Assembly: GCA_025924845.1 (NCBI GenBank)
Contig: JAICHN010000077.1
Coordinates: forward strand, 1-14,642
Source: Chloroflexota bacterium
GTDB lineage: Bacteria; Chloroflexota; UBA5177; JANWHV01
DNA: 14,642 nucleotides
Reading direction: 5' to 3'
A program made the translations under genes and the position numbers. Shown one piece after another: positions 1-5,779 of this stretch; position 1 is the first letter of the stretch, and each line of letters begins with the position of its first letter. Under the pieces are notes generated by a model. It was not told where the DNA came from, ran no database searches, and was given only the letters and a program-made list of their open reading frames with translations.

Positions 1-2
1 AC

Positions 3-347
3 GCGGGCGACCTACAGATCACCGGATCGAATTGGCGGGGCATCAATAAGGAGACCGAGCGTGTGTTGCAGGAACACGGCGGGGCGACGCTACGGGATCT
101 GGCGGTGAATCTGCGCATTACTCTCACCACTCCGGTCGGAGAAACCCTCTGCGAGATCCCCTTTGCTCGACAAGGAGATCCCATCATTCCCGAGAAGAGC
201 ACGCTCCAGGGTGTCATGGCATGGCTGATCACGGGGAAAATGAATCCTGCCCTCCTTGAGGAGGATAGGATGACGGTCGTAAGCGGCGCCGCTCTCTTGG
301 GATCCTACATGCTACAGAAGCCGGTAGCGGAACTGCATTTTGATTAA
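3..347 (+). CDS. Hypothetical protein, 3' end only (5' cut by window edge)
   Basis: The frame is open from the first bases of the window to a TAA at 345-347. At least 114 C-terminal residues are therefore present and the true start lies to the left. A GTG at 63 could act as a start, but the codons before it read as ordinary protein (for example GDLQITGSNWRGINKETE), so I treat the gene as truncated. The segment has mixed charge with a hydrophobic, strand-like middle (LAVNLRITLTTPVGETL) and no obvious signal peptide, membrane helix, cysteine cluster or known motif. I do not recognise the family. The downstream neighbour on the same strand is a broken fragment, so no operon can be inferred. Confidence is for coding status only. 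Confidence 0.55.
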   Translation, partial: AGDLQITGSNWRGINKETERVLQEHGGATLRDLAVNLRITLTTPVGETLCEIPFARQGDPIIPEKSTLQGVMAWLITGKMNPALLEEDRMTVVSGAALLGSYMLQKPVAELHFD

Positions 348-456
348 CCAGACCTTTCGTATAAGAAAATGTCGGAGTATCTACAAATGAAGAGGATCAC
401 GCTGCGCGAGGAACTTGCGGGTAGTGCATGGTGTGACGGCACTGAAAGGCATAACG

Positions 457-473
457 GTATGCGAACGGCATAC
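457..473. repeat. Short perfect inverted repeat, GTATGC / GCATAC
   Basis: Two 6-bp arms (457-462 and 468-473) flank the 5-nt spacer GAACG. The element GGCATA also occurs three times between about 449 and 484. It lies in the roughly 137-bp non-coding stretch between the first gene and the fragment at 485-667. It could be an operator or chance. I see no promoter hexamers that clearly pair with it. Confidence 0.25.
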
Positions 474-484
474 GGCAGGCATAA

Positions 485-667
485 GGCTTTACCTATAAAG
501 GGAAACTTGCGTCCAGCCGGACTCAGACAGCCTACGTCGATGACGGAGCGGCAACCCAGCCTACAAATAATACGCTCAGCTTCGCCGGCACCTTTAGCGA
601 CAAGACGGGCGCCAACACCGGCACGCTCAGTATCAACGGCACTGACCGCGCGGTGCCCGGCGCCTGA
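485..667 (+). pseudogene. C-terminal fragment of a degraded protein, possibly secreted and beta-rich
   Basis: This frame begins right after a TAA (482-484), contains no ATG, GTG or TTG in its first 55 codons, and ends at TGA 665-667. Its translation nevertheless has the balanced, Gly/Thr/Ser/Asn-rich composition of a real beta protein, including NNTLSFAGTFSDKTGANTG and GTLSINGTDRAVPGA at the C terminus. A strong hairpin follows the stop by 27 nt, as expected for a genuine gene end. The likely reading is the tail of a gene whose 5' part was lost or frameshifted. Frame 1 is open over about 391-495 and could be the preceding part joined by a shift near 481-487, but this is speculative. The family is unknown. 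A longer arginine/proline-rich frame over the same DNA (369-926) looks like an artefact of GC-rich sequence. Confidence 0.4.
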
Positions 668-694
668 ACCAGCCGCTGCCACCCGGCTAGGGAA

Positions 695-720
695 GAGGCG
701 CCTGCGATTGCAGGCGCCTC
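695..720. terminator. Perfect 11-bp stem-loop between convergent genes
   Basis: GAGGCGCCTGC (695-705) and GCAGGCGCCTC (710-720) pair perfectly around the tetraloop GATT. The hairpin sits 27 nt after the TGA of the plus-strand fragment and 12 nt beyond the stop of the minus-strand dehydrogenase at 733. That is the position of a shared bidirectional terminator. Neither side has a convincing T-tract, so termination may depend on the very stable GC stem. Confidence 0.7.
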
Positions 721-732
721 GCGAGCGACATC

Positions 733-1731
733 TCAAAGCTCCACCGACCGGCCCGTTTGGCGGGATGTCTCGGCCGCGATCGCAATGGCGACCGAGCGAA
801 TCCCATCCTCCCCCGTCACGGCGGCCGGCCGGTCGCCGGCCATCCGGCTTGCCCAATCCTCGATTTCCAGGGCGTAGGCGTCGCGGAACCGGTCAAGCCA
901 ATGATGGGCCATGGTATGCGCGATAGAGGTAGGGTGCAGCACATGCACCGGATAGCGGCTCTGGTCGCCGATCCGCACCGCGCCCTCCGTGCCCACGACC
1001 TCGGTACGGATGTCATAGCCATAGAGGGCGCGGCGGTAGATCTCCACCGTGCCGACCGTGCCGTTCTGGAAGGTGAGCGTGGCCAGGCCGAGATCGACCG
1101 GCTGCACGTCGGCCAGGTCGTGGCAGGCCAGCAGGGCGCCGGAGGCGGATACCGTGCGAACCTCGTCGCCCATCAGCCAGCGGGCCAGATCAAAATCATG
1201 AATCCCGGAGTCGAGAAAAATGCTGCCCGCGCCCGGCGAGGAAAAGTAGGCGCGTGGCGGCGGCTCCGCGTCGCGGCTGACGGCGGTGAAGAGGACCGGG
1301 CGGCCAATCTCGCCCCGCTCGATCGCCTCATATGCTTCCCGATAGCTCGGATCGTAGCGGCGCATGAAGCCGATTTGCAAACGGACCCCGGCTCGGTTCA
1401 CCGCTTCAACCGCCGCTCGGGCCTCCTCGATGGTTGGGGCAAGCGGCTTCTCGCAGAACACATCTTTGCCCCGATCCGCCGCGGCGATGGTGAGGGACGC
1501 ATGAGTGTCGGCGCCGGTCACAATGATCACGGCCTGGATATCGGGCCGCTCAATCAGTTGATACGGATCGGTAGACCAATCGCAGCCCAGATCCCGTCCC
1601 ACCGCTTCCGCCGCCGTCGCGTTGACATCGGCTACCGCGACAAGCCGCCCCTTTCCACCCAGCCGCGCCACGTTCTCCGCGTGGCGGCGCCCCAGTAGGC
1701 CCACGCCGATCACTCCTATGCCGAGCGTCAT
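733..1731 (-). CDS. iolG: Inositol 2-dehydrogenase-like Gfo/Idh/MocA oxidoreductase
   Basis: This 332-residue NAD(P)-dependent dehydrogenase is of usual length for the family and is predicted cytoplasmic. The Rossmann motif GVIGVGLLG has glycines at 9, 11 and 14. CEKPLAP carries the catalytic lysine (K95), and DSGIHDFD supplies D174 and H178, matching the Lys/Asp/His set known from IolG (Lys97, Asp172, His176 in B. subtilis). GFMRRYDPSY (121-130) is also typical of inositol dehydrogenases, which oxidise myo-inositol to 2-keto-myo-inositol. Another polyol or sugar substrate cannot be excluded. I chose ATG 1731 because homology begins there, although AAGGAG directly abuts the ATG, which is unusually close. 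A longer frame reaches 1968 but its extra residues look non-coding. The gene appears monocistronic, with its own upstream region and a hairpin terminator. Confidence 0.85.
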   Translation of the reverse strand: MTLGIGVIGVGLLGRRHAENVARLGGKGRLVAVADVNATAAEAVGRDLGCDWSTDPYQLIERPDIQAVIIVTGADTHASLTIAAADRGKDVFCEKPLAPTIEEARAAVEAVNRAGVRLQIGFMRRYDPSYREAYEAIERGEIGRPVLFTAVSRDAEPPPRAYFSSPGAGSIFLDSGIHDFDLARWLMGDEVRTVSASGALLACHDLADVQPVDLGLATLTFQNGTVGTVEIYRRALYGYDIRTEVVGTEGAVRIGDQSRYPVHVLHPTSIAHTMAHHWLDRFRDAYALEIEDWASRMAGDRPAAVTGEDGIRSVAIAIAAETSRQTGRSVEL

Positions 1732-1760
1732 CTCCTTAACCCCGCCTTTCCGCGCACGAC

Positions 1761-1790
1761 TATTCGTATGTCCCTGATAGTATGTCATAC
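1761..1790 (-). promoter_or_regulatory. Candidate operator upstream of the iolG-like gene
   Basis: GTATGTC occurs at 1766-1772 and again at 1780-1786. The second copy extends into the perfect palindrome GTATG-T-CATAC (1780-1790). It lies 49-59 bp upstream of the dehydrogenase start, where a repressor of an inositol or sugar gene would bind. The sequence resembles operators of GntR-type regulators in general form, but no regulator gene is present here. In the rest of the 250-bp gap (1732-1981) I see only a second small dyad, GGGTC-ACTG-GACCC at 1907-1920. Confidence 0.35.
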
Positions 1791-1981
1791 ATGAGGGGGA
1801 TCCCGGCGGGGCACTGCTCCCGCCGATCGTGCCGTAAAAGCGCTTGGTGTGAGGATGATCGCAAATACGACGTGAAGCGTAACCGTACTCTGTAATGTCC
1901 GAATATGGGTCACTGGACCCTGAGCGAACGGGGCGCCACATAGGATGCTGACTGGCAGGAGTTCGCATCTACGGGATATGG

Positions 1982-2656
1982 TCACTGAGTAGCTGGAGGC
2001 AGCGGGAAGTATGCCGCGAACCGGCGGAAATGATAGTCGCTCTCATCCTGCGCCCGTGGTGGGTGACCTGCAAACAGTGCGGTCAGTAGGATGGCTAGTT
2101 CGTCTGCCGGCAGCCAGCCGGCGCCATATCGCTGCACACGCAGCCGAAGCACTACTTCCCCCTCATCTATACCGGCGACAACCTCCGCCCAGATCTCGGC
2201 GTAGAGACCATCGGCGCTGGTATACCGGCGTAAGAGCCCGTCAGCGGCTGCAAGGGCCTCTTCGCGCAGGCGTGTCAGGTCGTCGGCTTCCCGCTGCAAT
2301 CGGGTCCGCTGGTCATCGGCAGCGAGTTCCGCATAGTCCTCATCTGTCGGATAGAGGCGTTCTGCCTGTTCCAGGGCGATGGCCTGGTTGTACGCATCCT
2401 CGCGGCTATCCGCCCGATGGATTCCGGCGGCGAGCAGCCAGACTATCTCCCGTTCATGGTTATATCAGGTGATGGCGCGGTAGCGCCCGGCGTGCAGCGA
2501 TGCACACACCCGCTGCTGCAGCCCGGCGATCACCTCGCCCGATGCCGGTGCCTCGGCGCGTAACTCGGTGAACTTCTCGATGATCGCGGCAGCAGCCTCC
2601 ATCCCGAGGTCCGCCAGGTCGGCCTCACACCTGGCCGTGATGCGCAGTCGCGTCAC
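1982..2656 (-). pseudogene. RelE/ParE-toxin-like gene interrupted by an in-frame TGA
   Basis: One continuous minus-strand frame runs from GTG 2656 to TGA 1982-1984 (about 224 residues) and is broken only by a TGA at 2465-2467. The first 63 residues read like a RelE/ParE-type fold: a basic start, a helix around FTELRAEAP and a strand ending GRYRAIT. The sequence then continues in frame after the TGA with YNHEREIVWLLAAGIHR, as expected for the next core strands of such toxins. A long helical, acidic C-terminal extension follows. Trp (TGG) is a plausible ancestral residue at the TGA. The start lies 6 nt after the stop of the upstream gene, so the two are co-transcribed. The gene is either inactivated by a nonsense mutation, read through, or carries a sequence error. 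A TTG at 2299 could only yield the C-terminal extension. The family call is from pattern memory, while the broken frame is directly visible. Confidence 0.6.
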
Positions 2657-2662
2657 GCCTGT

Positions 2663-3277
2663 TCAGCCGGCGTCGGTCGCCGCCTTCCGCTGCCGGCGGA
2701 GACGCGCTAGCACCTCACGTGGCTCGCCTCCATGCCTTTCGGCGGGTCGACCCCGCGCAAGAAGACGCGCCATGGATAGCTCGGCGGCGGCAAGTGCGCG
2801 CTCATCAGAGTCAGGAGGCGATTTGAGGAAACAATGGGCCACGTCAAGATACCGCTTGTAGTCATCGGAGCGCCGCTGGACGTATAGCATCACCGCATTG
2901 TCATCGTCGGCAAAGGGGTCAACGACATCGGAGGCGACATCCACCAGGAGGTAGGCCCTGGCGGCCTGCTCCGGTGCCCACGCGCGCAGGAGATCGCTCA
3001 ACTGCCTCGACGGGTCGTCAGTCGGTGCGACCGGCACGATCACAACCAGAAGATGTCCATCCCCTTCGGGGGAGGATACCTGCGGACTTGACAGATGTCG
3101 TAGCACCAGTCGCGCCCCCGGGAAGGCGGCAGAGATCCGGCAATGCAGATCCTCCAGAAGCGGCACGATCTGTGGATGTTTACCGAGGAAGGATGCCGTG
3201 CGCTTGCGCTGGACCCATTCGTACTGCCCGTTGAGCACGGCGCCGGATACTGCCGCCTGGTCGAACTCGGCGCTCAT
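2663..3277 (-). CDS. Hypothetical protein, upstream partner of the toxin-like gene
   Basis: The product has 204 residues from ATG 3277, chosen because GGAGGAA stands 7 nt upstream. A longer frame reaches 3370 but lacks such a site. No family is firmly recognised. The region FLGKHPQIVPLLEDLHCRI (30-48), followed by an alternating strand (ARLVLRHL) and LLVVIVPV (76-83), resembles a small alpha/beta module common in Chloroflexota and cyanobacteria, in which 'HPxLxxLL' precedes 'FxxxxLxLEVxxDPE'. The second half has an acidic patch (VDPFADDDN, 119-127), then a basic, Arg/Lys-rich C terminus (REVLARLRRQRKAA). Spacing of 6 nt to the next gene implies one operon. In that position it could be an antitoxin or other partner of the RelE-like frame, but no DNA-binding motif is evident. 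Confidence 0.7.
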   Translation of the reverse strand: MSAEFDQAAVSGAVLNGQYEWVQRKRTASFLGKHPQIVPLLEDLHCRISAAFPGARLVLRHLSSPQVSSPEGDGHLLVVIVPVAPTDDPSRQLSDLLRAWAPEQAARAYLLVDVASDVVDPFADDDNAVMLYVQRRSDDYKRYLDVAHCFLKSPPDSDERALAAAELSMARLLARGRPAERHGGEPREVLARLRRQRKAATDAG

Positions 3278-3540
3278 GGCTCGTTCCTCCGCTCGCTGAA
3301 TAAGATGCGTCTCACCACAATAGTACCCCATTCGCCGTCCCAAGATACATTGCTGTCCTACCTCATGCACGGCCGGTCAGAGGTGAAGGCCCAGAGGCGC
3401 TGGAGTGAAAATAGTCCATCTTCATCCCCGGTGCCGGCCCCCCGGCTATGCCTAGCTCGTATGGACCGCAGTCGCGGCGAAGCGTACCATGACACTTTAG
3501 TAGTAGGATCAAGAGTAACAAGTAAGCGAGGTGGCAACAG
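3278..3540. promoter_or_regulatory. Divergent intergenic region, promoters not resolved
   Basis: These 263 bp separate the starts of two divergent genes and must hold both promoters unless transcription enters from further away. On the minus strand TACTAT is a possible -10 (complement of ATAGTA near 3321-3326) but no -35 fits it. On the plus strand TAGGAT (3504-3509) is a possible -10, again without a good -35. I see no clear operator, riboswitch or hidden gene. Confidence 0.3.
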
Positions 3541-4980
3541 ATGACGAGCGAGGAACACGTTCTCTCTCCTGCCGGCGGTCGGCGAACTCGTGCCCGGATC
3601 GGCCTCTGCAGCGTCGGCCTGGCCGCGTACTGGCCGCAGTTTCCCGGCCTGAAGGAACGCCTGGAGGGCTATGCCGCGCAAGTGGCCGCGCGGGTCGAGC
3701 GCTGGGCCGATGTATACTCGGTCGGTCTGGTCGATGACGCCGAGGGCGCTCGCTTGGCCGGTGAGCGTTTGGCCCGCGAAGGAGTGGATCTGATCCTGCT
3801 CCACACCGCGACCTACGCCACCTCCTCGCAGGTATTGCCGATCGCGCAGCGTGCGGGAGTCCCGGTGCTGGTGCTCAATCTGCAGCCCGTGCCGGCCTTG
3901 GACTACGCCCATACGGACACCGGAGAGTGGTTGGCCAATTGCTCTGCCTGCTGCGCGCCCGAACTGGCCGGAGCCTTTAGCCGGGCGCGCATTCCCTATC
4001 AGGTAATCTCCGGCATCCTCACCGATGACGACCAGAGCCGCGCCTGGTGGGAGATCGAAAGTTGGTGCCGCGCGGCGGGAGCGGTTCGCGCCCTGCGCGA
4101 GAGTCGCATCGGTTTCCTCGGTCATACCTATCCCGGCATGCTGGATCTCTATGCGGACTTCACTCAGCATCACGCGCAACTTGGCGTGCATGTCGAGGTA
4201 CTGGAGATGGACGATTTGCTGGAGTGCGTGGAAGCGGTCACCGACCCGGAACTGGCGGCGGTGCTGGCCGAAACTCGCACCCAATTCGATCTGGACGACT
4301 CGGTAGGGGACGAAGCGCTGCACTGGCCGGTGCGCGTGGCGGCGGGGATGGATCGCCTGGTCGACGCGGCGCGTCTGGATGGATTGGCTTACTACTATCG
4401 GGGACGGGGCGAACTGGAGCGTCTGGGCGCGGCGCTGATCCTGGGCGGATCACGACTGACCGGGCGCGGCATCCCCTGCGCGGGCGAGGGAGATTTAAAG
4501 AACGCCGTTGCCATGCTGCTGATGGACCGCCTCGGGGCGGGTGGCTCGTTCACGGAGTTCTACGCCATGGACCTTGCCGAGGGCTTCGTGCTGATGGGGC
4601 ACGACGGTCCCGGCCATGTGGCGATCAGCGACCACCGCCCCATTCTACGCGGACTTGGCCTGTACCACGGCAAGGCGGGCAGCGGTATCTCGGTCGAGTT
4701 TCGCGTGAAGACCGGGCCGGTCACCATCCTCGGTTTGACCCAGACGGTGGACGGCCGGCTCAAGCTCCTGGCGGCGGAGGGTGAGACGCTACCAGGGGAG
4801 ATTCTGCGCATCGGGAACACCAATAGCCGAGTGCGCTTTCCTCTGCCGGCCGACCAGTTCATCGACCGCTGGTGCGCGGAGGGTCCGACCCACCATGTAG
4901 CGCTCGGCATCGGGCGGCAAGCGGCGGCGCTCCGCAAAGTAGGCCAGTTGCTGGGTCTGGAGACGGTGGTGGTTTGCTGA
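3541..4980 (+). CDS. L-arabinose/L-fucose isomerase-superfamily protein
   Basis: This 479-residue protein of the AraA/FucI fold would interconvert an aldose and a ketose in the cytoplasm using Mn2+. The residues matching the metal ligands known from E. coli AraA (Glu306, Glu333, His350, His450) are present: E316 in CAGEGDLKNA, E339 in SFTEFY, H354 in GHDGPGH, and H451/H452 in THHVALGIG. The N-terminal half (RIGLCSVGLAAYWPQFPGL, VDLILLHTATYATSSQV) is the usual substrate-domain Rossmann-like part. ATG 3541 is preceded by GAGGTGG at a good distance. No araB, araD, transporter or regulator is adjacent, so the true sugar may differ from arabinose. The gene is divergent from the toxin-like pair. 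Its last 122 nt overlap an antisense gene. Confidence 0.8.
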   Translation: MTSEEHVLSPAGGRRTRARIGLCSVGLAAYWPQFPGLKERLEGYAAQVAARVERWADVYSVGLVDDAEGARLAGERLAREGVDLILLHTATYATSSQVLPIAQRAGVPVLVLNLQPVPALDYAHTDTGEWLANCSACCAPELAGAFSRARIPYQVISGILTDDDQSRAWWEIESWCRAAGAVRALRESRIGFLGHTYPGMLDLYADFTQHHAQLGVHVEVLEMDDLLECVEAVTDPELAAVLAETRTQFDLDDSVGDEALHWPVRVAAGMDRLVDAARLDGLAYYYRGRGELERLGAALILGGSRLTGRGIPCAGEGDLKNAVAMLLMDRLGAGGSFTEFYAMDLAEGFVLMGHDGPGHVAISDHRPILRGLGLYHGKAGSGISVEFRVKTGPVTILGLTQTVDGRLKLLAAEGETLPGEILRIGNTNSRVRFPLPADQFIDRWCAEGPTHHVALGIGRQAAALRKVGQLLGLETVVVC

Positions 4981-5779
4981 GCGTACCCGTGAGCAAGGCA
5001 TACCCCAGCGTGCCCGCCTGCACGGCCTCGGCGGCGCCGCGAGCCATCGCTCGGGCTTGCCCAAGATCGACATTCGGCAGATCGAGCTTTCGCAGCCCCA
5101 TGAGCAACTCTACCCCCATCAACTTGGTGCGGATCTGCCGCACCATGGCCTGGAGAACCTCGTCGTGCCGCTCGACGCGATCGATGCGAAACCCGACCTG
5201 TCGGAGATAGGCTTCATACTCGGCGAGCGGCCGGGCATCGGCGATGCAGGCGATCCAGGCGAGTAGACCGTCCAACTCGCGTGGCAGTGACCCGCTTCGG
5301 GTCAGATCGCTCAAGCCAACCCTACCACCCGGCCGCAACACGCGTGCAAGTTCGCGGGCGGCGGTGGGCTTGTCCGGGAAGGTACAGAAGGCGCATTCGC
5401 AGATCACCACGTCAAAGCTCTCGTCCGGGAACGGCAAGCAGTCCGCGTCGCCCGCGACAAATTGCATCGGCGCTGTCACCCCGGATCGCGCGGCGGCATC
5501 CCGTGCGGCGGCAACATTCGCCTCGCTGAGATCGACACCCGTGACCTCGCAGTTGAAGCGGCTCGCCAGGTGGATCGCCGAGGCTCCAGTCCCCGCCGCC
5601 ACGTCCAGCACCCGCGTCCCGTGCTCCAGACCTAACAGGATGCCCAGGCGCTCGGTCAGCACCAGGCCGCCCGGATGGTAGGAGTCGCCCAGCAGGAAGC
5701 GTGCCCAGTCGCTGCCGTAGGCGGTAGCGCAGCAGCGTTTTGCCTCTTCAGCGGTGGGGGTGTCGCCGGTAGGCGTCAT
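4859..5779 (-). CDS. ArsM-like class I SAM methyltransferase, last gene of the radical SAM operon
   Basis: The 306-residue product carries SAM motif I VLDVAAGTGAS (57-67), acidic motif II GVDLS (81-85), and a motif III/post-I block ending LRPGGRVGLSDL (148-159). The layout LAWIACIADARPLAEYEAYLRQVGF resembles arsenite methyltransferases, where a conserved cysteine occupies the position of C178 here. Further cysteines (C16-C17 near the N terminus, C114, C127, C129, C132) suggest a thiophilic substrate, but the ArsM cysteine set is not clearly complete, so arsenic as substrate is only a possibility. ATG 5779 overlaps the radical SAM stop by 4 nt (ATGA), implying translational coupling. The conserved fold ends near residue 268 (LLTGTLSK). 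The remaining ~40 residues are Pro/Ala/Arg-rich and encoded antisense to the isomerase C terminus, probably a read-on tail after loss of the original stop. Confidence 0.8.
   Translation of the reverse strand: MTPTGDTPTAEEAKRCCATAYGSDWARFLLGDSYHPGGLVLTERLGILLGLEHGTRVLDVAAGTGASAIHLASRFNCEVTGVDLSEANVAAARDAAARSGVTAPMQFVAGDADCLPFPDESFDVVICECAFCTFPDKPTAARELARVLRPGGRVGLSDLTRSGSLPRELDGLLAWIACIADARPLAEYEAYLRQVGFRIDRVERHDEVLQAMVRQIRTKLMGVELLMGLRKLDLPNVDLGQARAMARGAAEAVQAGTLGYALLTGTLSKPPPSPDPATGLLCGAPPLAARCRALHGGSDPPRTSGR

Noticed and set aside
344..856. Minus-strand frame of 170 codons downstream of the dehydrogenase
   Set aside because: Arg/Gly-rich translation without any family signal, overlapping the 3' end of the dehydrogenase and the hairpin.
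369..926. Long plus-strand frame of 185 codons over the hairpin and dehydrogenase 3' end
   Set aside because: Arg/Pro/Ser-rich translation typical of a GC-driven shadow frame; it runs across a strong terminator and antisense to a clear gene.
757..1698. 313-codon plus-strand frame opposite the dehydrogenase
   Set aside because: Fully antisense to a gene with clear Gfo/Idh/MocA motifs; composition follows the third-position bias of that gene.
2440..2467. Selenocysteine at the in-frame TGA of the toxin-like gene
   Set aside because: No convincing stem-loop of the bacterial SECIS kind directly after the TGA, and toxins of this type are not known selenoproteins.
3358..4323. 321-codon minus-strand frame opposite the isomerase
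   Set aside because: Antisense shadow of the isomerase gene; no recognisable motifs.
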